In this document: piece after piece, positions 11,501-22,950 of the stretch | Position numbering within the stretch: position 1 is the stretch's first letter | How the letters are laid out: each line of letters begins with the position of its first letter | From: Pelobates cultripes | Lineage: Eukaryota; Chordata; Amphibia; Anura; Pelobatidae | Length of the DNA stretch: 64,000 bases | Assembly: GCA_933207985.1 (NCBI GenBank) | Contig: OW240912.1 | Span: 111,750,147 to 111,814,146 of the forward strand | Direction: 5' to 3' | Notes under the pieces: model-generated | What the model was told of the DNA's origin: nothing | The model's input: the letters and a program-made list of their open reading frames with translations, nothing else | Database searches by the model: none | Position numbers and translations under genes: made by a program

Positions 11501-12759
11501 CGTTCCAAGCTTCCATGCTGTCCAACCACCATCCGAGTTCTTCCTTGATTTCCTCCGTCACCGGAATAGTTTGGTCGTATGAAGGGTTCTGGCGGAGAAA
11601 AGAAGCCTTCAAGCATTGCATCGCTCTGTAGTGCAGTGGGCCCGGGAATATCGCCTGGATAGATGCGGATAGCAAGCCCACGATCCGAGCCAGGTTGCGG
11701 AGTGGAATGGTGTGGCAGCGAATGGCTCTGCGTAGTTCCTTCTTGATAGCTGTGATCTTTGAGGTCGGGAGCTGTAGTGTGCTGGTCTTGGAATCTATCT
11801 CGAAGCCCAGAAATTGTATCGTCTGGGCTGGGGATAATTCCGACTTTTGGAAATTCACCACGAAACCTAGGGATGTGAGGAATCGGGTGGTATACTGTGT
11901 GTGTTGCGTTAGACTGTACCTGTCTGAGGAAAACAGTAGCAGGTCATCCAGGTAAATAATGCACCGAATTCCTTGAGTTCGTAGTCGAGACACTACTGGC
12001 TTCAGTAGTTTGGTGAAGCACCACGGTGCTGAGCTGAGGCCGAAGGGGAGGCATGTGAACTGCCAGGGGCGACCTTGCCATCAGAATCTGAGGAATTGTC
12101 GGCAAGACGTATGGACGGGTACCGATAGGTAGGCGTCCTTGAGGTCCAGTCTTGTGAACCCGTCCCTGTCTAAGCAGATCTCTTAGAAGATGGATACCTT
12201 CCATCTTGAAATGTCTGTACATCACGAAAGCGTTGAGCCTCCTTAGGTTTATAACCGGCCGGAAGTCTCCGGATTTCTTCTTCACTAGGAAAATGTTGCC
12301 AAAGAAGCCGTTTTTGTTGTGAGCGGGTTCTATAGCTCCTTTTGCCCTGAGCTCCCATAGTTCGCCATCGATTAGGTGGTGATCCTCCTCGGAGCACTGA
12401 ATGGGGTGCGGAGGGGTGGTCTGGGACGGGGTTTCCACAAAATCTATGACGTAGCCCCGAACCGTCTGGAGGATCCATGCGTCCGTGGAAATGGCTGTCC
12501 AGTTCTGAAAAGACAGAGCGATACGACCTGCAGTATACGGGGTAAGTGGACATTGAGACACTATGTTGCTTACCTGTGGAAAAGCATGCTCTGCCACGGC
12601 TACGAGGTCCTCTGCCTCTGTCGGCTCCTCGTGTGTAGGAGAAGGGTTGCCTGAAACCCACTTCCGGGTAGAAGGGTTGGGGTCTGTGTGAGCGGGGGCC
12701 GGAGGGCCAAAACCGGCTGGCTGCTCGGCCCCTGTAGCGGCCAGCCCATCCAAAAACAC
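11496..12759 (-). pseudogene. DIRS reverse transcriptase, frameshifted
   Basis: The 5' part carries the finger/palm entry 'NIFLVKKKSGDFRPVINLRR'. Near 12165 the frame breaks: motif A ('TRLDLKDAYLSV') lies in a different frame from the sequence before it. The active-site box 'IIYLDDLLLFSS' is intact further on (around 11940-11955), followed by 'FQKSELSPAQTIQFLGFEID'. RT copies the element RNA into DNA. The domains match the DIRS lineage rather than L1 or Gypsy. At least one indel makes the copy non-functional. Confidence 0.75.
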
Positions 12760-13898
12760 CCCAACTGGGGTAGCCCCCGAAGACTCGCTTCATGGAAGTT
12801 TGAGCCTTATTTAGCGAGGTGAAAATGTTTACGTGCTTGTTTAGTTCTTTGAGGAAGGCTTCCCCAAACAATTTGCCCTGTGCAAGCGGTCCCAACTCCT
12901 TGGTGCCCAATTCCACCAGTTTTCCGTCAATACGGAGTAGCGCTGCTTTACGCCTCTCAGAGGAGAGGGCTACGTTGGTGTTGCCCACAAAACAGAAGCA
13001 CCTCTGTTCCCATTCTCTTATATCATGTGCCCACTCTTTTACCATGCTGGCATCAAATTCGTCAGCCCTTGTAAAAGCATCGTCCGCCAAAAACATGATG
13101 CGGGAAAGTGGACCAATGGAGTCTAGGAGTTTGTCCTGAACTCCGTGGAATCCTTTTTCCACTCCTCTCCTGGGGTCACGACCACCCCGCGACATGAATG
13201 TGTTCATGACCTGGTCGAATTCGGGAGTCTGAGCCACGTGGTCGGGAAGCGAAGGGCGAGGGCATTCAGAACGTAGGCGGTTGCGCACCGTTTTGTCCAG
13301 GGCTTTGCGGAGCCAACGATGCATAAATTTGGAGAGATGGTCGGGTGGGGTCCAGTCCCCCAAACACGGGTGCCGTATATTGCGAGAGTCGAATAGACGT
13401 TGACCCCTGGGGTCCAGAATGGCTTCCCCTTCTTCTTGGACCGGTGTGGCGTCCGGCAGTTGGATGTCGTCCAAGAAGGTGCCTTGTAGGAAACCGGTAT
13501 GGGATCCCGTGTCCGAACCCCAGTCATTTTCTTGTGAATCGGAATCTGCGGCCTGCCACTCGTCCAACACGGCCATGGAGCGTGTGTGTTCTTCCCCCTC
13601 GTCCGAGGAGTAGTGGGCTGGAGTGGGTGGGGCTGGCCTATGGCGTTTGGAAGGTGTCTTGCCTTTGCCTGGGTTGTCATTCCCTTTTTCGCCCTTCCAG
13701 TGGCGTTTGCTGGGCCGTGAGTCGGCCTGAGCATGGGATTCTGAAGCCTCAGAATCGTAGTCATGGGCTTGGGCTTTTGTGACTTTTTTAGTCTGATCGG
13801 CTGTTGCCGTCATAACCCTGGATAACTTTTTCCATAGAGGCGGAGATGGCTTCCGCAATCATGGTTTGGAAGTCCGCAGGGTTTTGGGGTGTATCCAT
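12760..13898 (-). pseudogene. DIRS gag-like protein, frameshifted near its start
   Basis: The likely start is the ATG complementary to 13896-13898 (MDTPQNPADFQTMIAEA). Within about 25 codons, near 13825, the frame is lost. The remainder continues in another minus-strand frame for some 350 residues. It is a basic and acidic low-complexity N-terminal region (about 13780-13450) followed by a helical region with 'MHRWLRKALDKTVRNRLR', 'LADDAFTRADEFDASMVKEW' and 'GEAFLKELNKHVNIFTSLNK'. Gag proteins of DIRS elements are poorly conserved; the assignment rests on position upstream of RT and on size. The frame overlaps the start of RT. Confidence 0.6.
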
Positions 13899-14013
13899 AA
13901 TGATAGGAGTAGGGCTGCTGTAATAGATAAATCACAGGAAAAACGTTGGGCTAGGGGTCAGTCCCAGTGAGTGAAAAAAGGTACCTGCAGTACCCAGGTA
14001 ACCCCAGCAGGGT

Positions 14014-14061
<48 letters not shown>

Positions 14062-14884
14062 ATAAAAAGGAAAAGGCACCCCAGCAGGGTGAATATGATA
14101 AATCTGGTAACAAAAGCACCAGTTTCCCCAGCAGGGAATATTGGGTTTTTTCTGGGCCTCACCCAGTTATATATGCATGTATATATAGGTGGCACGAAAT
14201 CCACCTGATAGCAGCGGTAATAAGATATAGGGCCTCACCCTGTATGTAGCATAATTGGCACACAAAACACTGGTAGAGCCAGTAATAACAAGTATGGGGC
14301 CTCACCCCAATGCACAGGGTTAATAACCTTATTTAATGTGGATGGCTGACCTGGGAACCCCTGCCTGATTGCGTCCGGTTGGTGGGAGAACGGGCGCCGG
14401 AATGCATAGATCGCAATGCTCCCAAGATGGCGGCCGTGGATCTCGCGAGACGCGAGATCCAAGATGGCCGCCGGAGCGAACGGGAAAACAGTTTCCCGTC
14501 GTGCGACTACAGTGAGTGCGGCTGTGAAGCCGCGAGGTAGGAGGAGGGTGAGCGTTACCCTCAGTAAAGGTGGGCGACAGTTGGTCCGACGGCGGAGAAA
14601 GCCGGCGGACCGAGTGAGAAAGAAGGGTAGAGAACAGGTGAAAGATCCTGAGAAGAAAAAAGGGGGGAGGAAAATTCCCCAGAGGAGCAAAGCCCAAGGG
14701 GCAGATGAAAAAGGGAAAAAATAATAAAGGATAATAAAAGAAACCCCACCTGTAAGCAGTACTACACAGTAACTACATTTATATATATATAAAATAAAGA
14801 ACATAAAAAATATACATATAGTAACAAATACAGAAAGCAAAAGGGAAGAACCAAAAACTCTGACCTGTCTGCTGATGGAGCAGT
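13899..14884 (-). other. DIRS 5' leader
   Basis: Non-coding leader between the 5' terminal repeat and gag. It contains repeated 'ccccagcaggg' and 'gggcctcaccc' boxes (13997-14305), a (TA)n/(GA)n microsatellite at 14018-14060, and a CpG-rich block at 14390-14600. Arginine-rich open frames in the CpG block are not supported as genes. Confidence 0.55.
14424..14472. promoter_or_regulatory. CpG-rich palindromic promoter-like block (YY1-like and TCTCGCGAGA motifs)
   Basis: Two YY1-like boxes, AAGATGGCGGC (14424-14434) and AAGATGGCCGCC (14461-14472), flank TCTCGCGAGA (14441-14450), a motif known from CpG-island promoters and bound by BANP. The core GGATCTCGCG/CGCGAGATCC is a 10-base inverted repeat around AGA. 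Its position in the DIRS 5' leader suggests an internal RNA polymerase II promoter. Function is inferred. Confidence 0.55.
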
Positions 14885-15211
14885 AAAGAAAGAGGGGGAG
14901 GAGCCTCATCACTGTGAATATTATACCTCCTACTGCATTTTTGATTGGTTAATGTTTTCACTTTTCTTTACTGCTGTGTGGAGTTAGTAAAGAGAGTTTA
15001 TGCAAAATATGAAGCCTCCTGTCATGTTGTAAAATTAAATAGAATGCGGCGTAAAACGGGTAGGAAGGAAGAGTAAGGGAGGATGTAAGGGATGGAGTGT
15101 ATGTTATCTATAAAATAACTAGCAATGAAGAGGTGCCTCCGGAGTTGAGATGGGAGAGTCCAAGGTCAGAATAAGGGGCAACCAACCCATAGAATGTAAC
15201 GGCAGATAAAA
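14885..15211 (-). repeat. DIRS inverted terminal repeat, 5' copy
   Basis: Inverted partner of 8961-9286, for example 'gaggagcctcatcactgtga' at about 14899. It ends at 'ggcagataaaa'. Directly outside is 'ccatttggcccatctagtct' (about 15213-15232), a short sequence that recurs in frog genomes. Confidence 0.85.
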
Positions 15212-17389
15212 ACCATTTGGCCCATCTAGTCTGCCCAATAGGACTATAGTCGTGGTAGTAGGAGAAGAGAAGAAATAAAAGAATAGAAGTCCTGGAACCA
15301 TGGGCCCAATTGAGCTAGTATGAGGCATGTGCCTGAGAAGAGTAGGGGTGAACAGGTCTTCCATGTCATGGGAAAGGTAGACAAGTGTTGGCCCCTAGTA
15401 AACCAGTTCCCATTTCCTTAAATGAGGGTGAGAGAGTCTATTTAAAGAAGGATGTGACCTGTCAAACAGAGATGTTTAGGAAGGCATATCAATATTTGTA
15501 GTTTAGTTTAGTGTCTGTGGAATGTCACAATTTTGGTTAAAGTTACAATGGTCTGAAATCTTGACATAAAGTTGTAAAAATATTATCTTTTGCTTGGATG
15601 AATACAAATTTAACACTGTATCTGACAGGACATAGTAATGGAAATACACATAACTGCATATTAAGTAGCTTTAGTGAAACATTTCTAAATGGACTCAAAG
15701 TTGTTTCATTTCACTAATATCACTTTAACTTTAAACTCTATAAGTTTTTAGGATAAAAATGTTCAGTTACAAAAACAAATTCAGCAGAACTGATGTTTTG
15801 CCAGCTACTATAACAAATGTAGTACAACTGACACAGTTTTAACAAATAATGAAAATGTAAAAAATAAAAAAAGATCTGTAAGAGTCACACAGTATTCTGT
15901 ACCATACTAAATGTGTTTTCTGTAAATACTTTCTAATTATGAATACAAATGTGATGCTTCATAATCATAGCGCTTTCTCACTTTCACGTTACAATTTAGG
16001 TACCTGCTGTTCCAAAATTAGTCAGTAGATGTCATTAGAATACCTAAGATTTACTATGTGTAAAGGCTGTAGATCAGTATAGCTCAAGTCTTTCTCAAAT
16101 CATTATTGTTTTTTTTTTCCATAGAAGAATGTGTAATTTTATTTTAACTACTGCTAATAGCTTTAAATGTAAACATTTGCATATTCTGTAATTTAAGTAA
16201 CTGTTATATTAGATGAGATTTTAATGTATGCAGTGCTTTACTTGGAAAAAGTATATTGATATCTAATGCTCTAATGAAATATTTACTAAAGTGAGATTAA
16301 ACTAAAGGGAATTTCAAATTTAAAGCCAGAGTACATCCCTTAAGAATTCCTTGTTATTCAACGTTTTTCTGGTACTACTATGGAAGTGGAGTTATGCTCA
16401 CTGCCATACATGATTGTAAGTGCAATATAATAAGATATATTTGTTTTTAACAATATTACACTATTGTGGCCACTTTTCTTTGTTCATCATGCACAGAAGA
16501 TTCATCATAAGAAGACCTCCTTATCATTTTTACTCTAGGAGGATGAGGAGCCTGAATTTTCTGCTTGGTTTTGAGTATTCTATTTAAACCAGTTTTAGTC
16601 CTATATATACTTACTGTATTATGTCATGTTCTTTTTATAATTCTCTTTCCAGATATATATATATGCGCTTTATGTGATTTCCATCACATTGCCTTTCCAG
16701 GTTGTACTTTTTCCTTTTGTTTTTATATATGTTTTGTTCTTATTTATATTTTTGTATATTTGGGATTTTTCTGGGTGTGTTTGTGAGGTACACCAGGGAA
16801 CGCACATTCACATGATTATTTTACTTACTTTATTTGTTTTTCTGTTTTGATGTATATTAAAGCCGGAGTAGCAATAGTGAAAGTATAGCTGGCTTGGAAA
16901 CATTTTCTGTTTGGCTATTTTTACCTTAAATTGAAAATTTACTTTGTAATTACTTTTAGTAAAGAACCCTGTTAAAGTCTTTGAACTGCAAGCAAAAACT
17001 AGAGTCGGATCCTCTGTAATCCCCATACTGTGATATTAGCACCAATCTCCACTTTCACTATGTAGACATTTAGTTTAGCCAGATTTACTAGCTAAAGCTA
17101 GTCTTTTTGATTTTTTTTAAAGATTAGGTAACAAAACACGATGAAATTACTTGTTCTAATATTCTGATATTCTGATTGTCGGTATCTGGTCCTCAGTGCA
17201 TTAAACATTTTTTTCCATGAACACAATTCAAATGACAAATCCAAAAATTCTAGTTGAGAATTTTAATAGACATTTAGTAGAAGTAATATGGACTAACAAG
17301 TTGTACACACTCAAGAAAGCTTTGGAAAGTTTACAAGGTTATGATGAATAACAAGTGAGTTATACATTCATGAAGGTTTTGTTAATTTA
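15212..17389. other. AT-rich non-coding DNA
   Basis: Apart from the short 'ggcccatctagtctgcccaa' box near 15218-15237, I see no coding motif or transposon boundary. Open frames are short and without domains. Confidence 0.45.
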
Positions 17390-18344
17390 AGTTTATTGGT
17401 ATTTAGTATATAATAAACATAACAACTGTGATTCAGGACAATATATCATGAGATATATGACAGCGGAACAATCACAATTCTATATTAGTATAAGCTACTC
17501 GATATTAGTTTGGGCGCGCCCCATTAGTTGCTATTAACCCTGCCCTTTCCAGATTCTCTCAGACACTGCTCTAAGACTATCCTTTTTCTATCCAATTACC
17601 CAGCTGGGTCCTTTCCTAGAATGGATTTAGACTAACCTGCTTTGTTACCCATTTATTATTTTAGGTGTATTTTTACACCTTTATTAAGTCAAACATACCT
17701 TGCAGGATTAGCCTCTCCCAGGCTTTTACAAATTTGGTGGTTAACTTATAATCAATACAATATTTTAGTGTACGGTAATAGTATTTGGACTATATACCAT
17801 TTTAGCATTTTTTTTCTAATAAAGTTTGTTTATCCTCTTCTATGTGACTATTTACATTATGAGGTACTTTGAATGAGGCTAGTCATTCCACCCACTTTTT
17901 TGTGAGTGGACTGTCTGCCCCATTTTTCATCTTTTTTTCTATATATATTGTGGGGTTACGCTCCTTGTACCTCTGTAACCTTTTTGTGGGGTAGTGGTGG
18001 TGGTTTCCCCACCCCATAGCCCCTCTCTCTTTCTTCTATATTGTATATACTCACATTACAAATTATTCCATTGTGCTTACAACATAGGCATTTCACAATA
18101 CTTCTTTTACAAGTTATCCATATACTGTGCGATTAGTCCCTCATTTGCAGAGTTAATGAGTTACACCTCAAAGAAGAAACAAACAACTTTTAACAAAGAA
18201 AAGGGAAATAAGGCACATTCATTCCTGACTACATTAAGACTGTGATAGTATAGTACCGTAATACGATATTAGGCAATTAGGTGGACTCTTCCCTATGCTA
18301 TTGACCCTCCAGGTCCAATGTGACACGAGCTCCACCCAGTGAAT
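17390..18344 (-). other. probable L1 3' untranslated region
   Basis: Downstream of the ORF2 C-terminus on the minus strand, T-rich in plus-strand reading. No coding motif. The boundary near 17390 is a guess from the change to 'gtttattggtatttag'. Confidence 0.35.
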
Positions 18345-20521
18345 TCATTCATTCCCTAAGGGGGGAAGCGAATTTGCCATCTCTCCCAAATTTTGTTGCG
18401 TTGGAGAAGTTGCAGACATACTCTCATATGTAATGTTGAGTTGTATCTTATCAATCAGCATTGGCTTAGTTGGGCATACTACAGATTTCCAATTTAAGGC
18501 TATAAGGGCTCTGGCTGCCAATGCCATATGGGACAGCAGCACTCTATTGTAAAAGGTGAAATAGGTAGGGAACTCCAGCCAAAGAACGGCCCCGTAATTT
18601 ATAGATGTTTCAAGTTCCAATTCTTTAGTTAAATTATGCACTGTCATCCATAGCGGCTTGATTTTTTTACATTGCCACCAGATATGGAGCCTTTGTCAAT
18701 GCCACAACTCCAACAGGTGTTTGGCACGTTTTTATAGATGTGACTGAGTCTATCCGGGGTTGAATACCAATGGTATAACAGTTTTCTGTGGGCCTCTAGG
18801 TGGTTCTAGGTGGGAGAAACATCTAGCCATGCCCCTAAGGGCATTCAGTCCATCAAAATTGTATCCCCTGTTTCTCTTTCCCATAAGGCTATAAATTTTG
18901 GTTGAGTTAGGTCTGGGCCTTCAAAATACGATTTGTAGCAAAGAGACAGGAGTTTGGGTTTTAAGAGTTTGTCCCAGCTTGTGGCTATTAAGTTATTGAA
19001 CAATGTCATCTCTTGTGTTTCATTTGATATAGTGTAGTCTACGTGGTCCATAAGAACACTTTTAATTTGTAGGTATAGAAATGTGAATTTGGAAGGCAGG
19101 TCATAGGTCTGTTGAAGGTCCGCAAATGGTATCACAGATCCGCCTGATAAGAATTTAGATAACTTAATGGTAATACCATATTTTTCCCATGGTTTTAGGG
19201 AGAGCCATGGAGAGACTGCGGACAGTGCTTCAATTGGGCTTGACTTGTGATAATTTAGGAGTTTATTCCTAGTTTTGAACAGCACATCCCATGCAGAGAT
19301 CGATGCTATTGTGATGGGGAATAGTGTGGGGTGTATGATTCGAAGTGGTGAGGTGAGTGGTGAGAGTCCATATGTTGTGTGCTATCAGCTTTTCACCTGG
19401 CATTTGTTGCCGTTCTATGTTTATCCAGTTAAGCGTACCCCTGGGAGCATGTAAGTTGATGGCATGTGCTAGCAGCGCTGCTCTGTGGTAAGCCCAGACC
19501 TGCGGAATTCCCATTCCTCTCGCCTCCAAGGTTCTTTGCAAAAGTCGCTATTCTAGCCTTCTTTTTCGCCCAGATAAAGGCAAAAAAAACCTTTTGCACT
19601 TTTAGACAATAGCTCTTGGGTACCTGAATGGGTAGCATCCTGAATAGGTACATTAGTTTGGGCAGTGACATAATCTTAAAAATTTTTCTCCCTGCCCATG
19701 AGAGCTTCACATCCATCCAAGTCTCCAGCTCCTACCTCAGTGAATGGAATATTCTCATATGATTATGCTGAAACAGGGTGTGGATCATTTTGGTGACTCG
19801 TACTCCCAGATAGACCACATGTTCCTCTCTCCAGTCAAACTGAAAGCACCTCTGGAGTTTTTCATTCTTATGGTGGGGTATGTTGATTGGGAGGGCTTGA
19901 GATTTACTGGTATTTAGTTTGTAGTACGAGATGGCTCCAAATTTCCCTAGGAGATCTAAGAGAGCCGGTAGGGATCTTCATGGCTCAGTGAGTGTAAGTA
20001 TTATATCATCAGCAAACAAGGAAAGTTTGTTATTATGTTCGCCTATTGTCACGCCATGGATGTTGGGGTTGTCTCGTATAAGTTGAGCTAGTGGCTATAA
20101 ACAAGGGATTAACAACAGGGGGGATAGTGGGCAACCCTGCATGGTTCCATTGGTTATGGGAAAGGGGGCGGAAACAAATCCCGCATTTAAGACACAAGGT
20201 GGTGCAGGAAAACCAAACCTAGTCAATACTTCACTCATATATTGCCAATTTAGCCTGTTGAAGGCCTTCTCTACGTCCAGTGCGAGTAGAAGGCCCTCCG
20301 AGGCCGTGTTATCGAGATAATGAATTACATTCAGTAGGTGTCTTGAATTATCTGATCCCTGGCGACCTCTAATAAAGCCAGATTTGTTATAATGTATCAG
20401 TGAGAGTAGGAATGGAGCCATCCTGTCTGCTAAAATGTTTGCGTATAGTTTTGTATCAGTGTTTAGGAGGGCGATTAGTCAAAAATTGGCACATATAGTC
20501 ATTTTTTTACCTGGTTTGGGC
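18345..20521 (-). pseudogene. L1 ORF2, RT core to C-terminus, many frameshifts
   Basis: From right to left it shows 'NKSGFIRGRQGSDNSRHLLN', motif A 'LALDVEKAFNRLNWQYM', motif B 'NGTMQGCPLSPLL' and the catalytic FADD box ('LSLFADDIILTL', 20005-20016). It then shows 'MDVKLSWAGRKIFKIMSLPK' and a C-terminal zinc-knuckle region split over two frames ('TCWSCG', then 'HIWWQCKKIKPLW'). At least five frame breaks or stops separate these pieces. The domain set is that of L1-clade ORF2, which nicks target DNA and primes reverse transcription. The copy is dead. Confidence 0.8.
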
Positions 20522-20536
20522 AAGGTAGCTATATAT
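20522..20536. repeat. 15-base target duplication, left copy
   Basis: AAGGTAGCTATATAT, identical to 21165-21179. Confidence 0.85.
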
Positions 20537-21164
20537 TCAAATCACATAAGATCATATGTAAAAAGAGATATAAAATGGAGAAACATAGTATAATATTGTT
20601 TTTACATAAATATAAGAACCAACAATAAAAATAGGAGTATCACTCACAAAGAAAGAGCAGTAAAAGCCTGCTCTGACTGATCCAGCTTTTGATCCAAAGG
20701 CCAGGACTCCAATATTGGTACAAGTAGGCAGAACACCAGCTCTCAAAATAAAACAGCTTTTATTGAAAATAGATAAAATCCACACTCCCCGTTTCCATAT
20801 AGAAGTCTAATAACCTTTTGCCAGTACTGTATTGTGAATATCTACCAGTCCCTGGTAATTTTCGGTACTGCAGGCTTGGAGAATCTAAGGAGATATACAT
20901 TTTTCCTGTAAGTTTGCATTTTGCACTTATGTTACACTGAATGTGATTACATTGTACACACACTCTGTCTTTTTACAAAAATTATTGCACTATTTGCACT
21001 TTTTAATATTTAAAGGTACAGCACACCTATTTCTGTTTTGGATTTTATGTATGGTGTTTTATGAGCTTGTACACTTTTAGGTGCTGCTACACTTTTATTA
21101 TCTTTATATTTTATATTAAGCACTATTAGCGCCTTTTATTGCTTGTCTGTTTTTTAGTTTACTT
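20537..21164. mobile_element. 628-base insertion of unknown family
   Basis: Bounded by a perfect 15-base direct duplication inside L1 ORF2. No coding capacity, no obvious terminal inverted repeat and no clean poly(A). It contains 'caataaaaggcgctaatagt' on the minus strand near its right end. A long target duplication without inverted ends suggests retroposition, possibly a SINE or Penelope-like derivative. Confidence 0.65.
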
Positions 21165-21179
21165 AAGGTAGCTATATAT
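21165..21179. repeat. 15-base target duplication, right copy
   Basis: Matches 20522-20536 exactly. Confidence 0.85.
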
Positions 21180-22169
21180 ACCTGGAGCATTTTGGTTGGG
21201 AGAGTTCCCTTGGTAAAACTGTTGTTAAAAAAGCATAGTCAGATACGAGGCCAGTTGGTTTTGAAATGTCTTATAATATATGGCTGATAAATCATTTGGA
21301 CTTTTGGCTACTGGTAGAGCTTTAATATTTTTAAGTATATCTGAGTCAGTAATAGGTGCTAACAGCTCCGATATGGGGGAATCTGGCAAACATGGAAGCC
21401 TGACTGCCTTCAAGAAGGAGTCAATATGTTGTTTTGAGGGAACATTAGTAAATCCATCTTTGTCTAGGTTGCACTGTAGTAGTTAGCAAATTCTTGCACT
21501 ATGTTGTCGGGATTCATAATTTTTCGGCCCTGCGATGAGTTAATGTACGCTATTCTGGTGACAAAGCCTTTTTCTTCAACTGGGAGGCCAAAAGCGCCCC
21601 TGCCCTGTTTGAGCCTACGTAGCAGAAAGTTGGTTTTGGCTATTTCCAATTCCATAAGCTTATTGTTAAAATCTTTAATATCTTGTAAGCAGTGTGTAGA
21701 TTTATTTAATAAAGAAGCTTCTGTGAGTCGTTTTGTGAGGGTTAAGTATGTTTTCAACCTCCTGGCTTTGGCTTGGCTTGCATAATATGGGCTAACCACA
21801 GCAAGGCTATGCTAATTTCCTGTACCTTATTGTTTTGGAAGTATTGATGTATCTCTTTGGATCCATCAAAAAGCGTTCATTTAGCCTCCAGGAGCCTTTA
21901 CCTTTGGAGGGATATTGGTCTGCCAGTGTCAAAGTTATCTGTGCATGGTCAGACCATGTAATCAAACCTATTTTGCTGTCTACTACCCTAGTGATGAGTG
22001 ATCCATGGATCAGAAAATGGTCTATCCGGGAGTACGAGTTGTGTGCCCCAGAGTGGAATGAATAATGTTTCTCTAGGGGGTGGGTGACCCTCCATGGATC
22101 TATATATCCCTGTACTAGAATAAAGTTTGTGTCCCCTCCCATTATCACTTTGCCAAATCTCCATTTATC
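21180..22169 (-). pseudogene. L1 ORF2, endonuclease C-terminus and linker to RT
   Basis: At 22169-21807 the frame shows 'VIMGGDTNFIL' and 'YSRIDHFLIHGSLITRV', with 'WSDHAQITLTL', the conserved SDH endonuclease box. At 21799-21464 is the linker, with 'LLRRLKQGRGAFGLPVEEKG'. At 21413-21225 is the region just before RT, with 'LPVAKSPNDLSAIYYKTF'. The three parts are in different frames or separated by stops. Confidence 0.8.
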
Positions 22170-22945
22170 CACTCTGTGATGGACCGACTGGGTGCCTCTG
22201 CCAATTGCTGCTACCTAGTGCTTACTGAGTACCACAAGCACCGCACCAGAAACCATCAGCACCGTAGTCCCCACTTCCAGTATTACAACTTGGCTGGGGT
22301 CTCGCCCTCCTCCACCCACCCTGGACCCAAGCTTCCAGTGGGCAGACCTCTCCTACTCCAGAGAGTGTAGCAGGCTGCTCTTACAAGAGCAAGTGATCAT
22401 AATCCCAGGGGAGTATAGTGATATAGCAATCCCTAGGGTAGATACAGCTGTTTCCCCCACACATGAAATGAGACTCTATGTTGAGGGTAAGCAGGAACTC
22501 GTTTAATGGTAGCCACAACTGGCCTTATATGCAGGTTCCCATGCAAGGGGAACTTCCCCCTGGACCTGAGAGTAAACCACAGTAGAAACAAATACACAAT
22601 TACATTGGCTCTCAGATTCAGGACACTTCCATACATAATAAGATAATCCCTCCCCTGTGCCACGGAGATAATGGAGTCATCCACTGTACTAAACGCAATT
22701 ATCTCCAGGCACAGAAAACTTAAATTTTTACAAAAAAATACATTTAAAACACACAAACCCCCACAAAAATACAGCCCCTGATAGCCCCGTTCTGGGTGAC
22801 CAACATATCCAAAAATCACCCAGATCGGTTCAGGGGATCAGGAATTTCGTGGAAGTCATAGTTTGACCAACTGCACGGTCTCATGCTCAAAACAGGTCCA
22901 GAGAATCAGGGTTTGCGGTCGGTCTAGTTCGTCAGTTCACAATAT

Positions 22946-22950
22946 AACAG
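22946..22950. repeat. target duplication AACAG, left
   Basis: Identical to 29594-29598 on the other side of the Gmr1-like element. Confidence 0.85.

Larger units (their letters stand above)
8917..15211 (-). mobile_element. DIRS-like tyrosine-recombinase retrotransposon, complete but inactivated
   Basis: The element reads right to left. It has inverted terminal repeats (14885-15211 and 8961-9286), a 5' leader, gag, reverse transcriptase, RNase H, tyrosine recombinase, and an internal junction region near 9700-9795 complementary to parts of both terminal repeats. This is the hallmark organisation of DIRS elements, which integrate by a tyrosine recombinase and leave no target duplication; none is seen. 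The coding regions carry frameshifts and a stop at the recombinase nucleophile position. An extra 45-base stretch at 8917-8961 repeats the internal junction and may mark the true outer end. It sits next to, or inside, the L1 at 6978-8830. Confidence 0.85.

Noticed and set aside
9727..11616. Treating the 629-codon minus-strand frame as one intact recombinase
   Set aside because: Its first part is RT and RNase H sequence read out of frame, and its end has left the recombinase frame before the catalytic His/Arg boxes; only the middle is genuine.
14416..14724. Arg/Lys-rich frame in the CpG block of the DIRS leader
   Set aside because: Composition-driven; no domain, and it lies in a promoter-like non-coding leader opposite to the element's coding strand.
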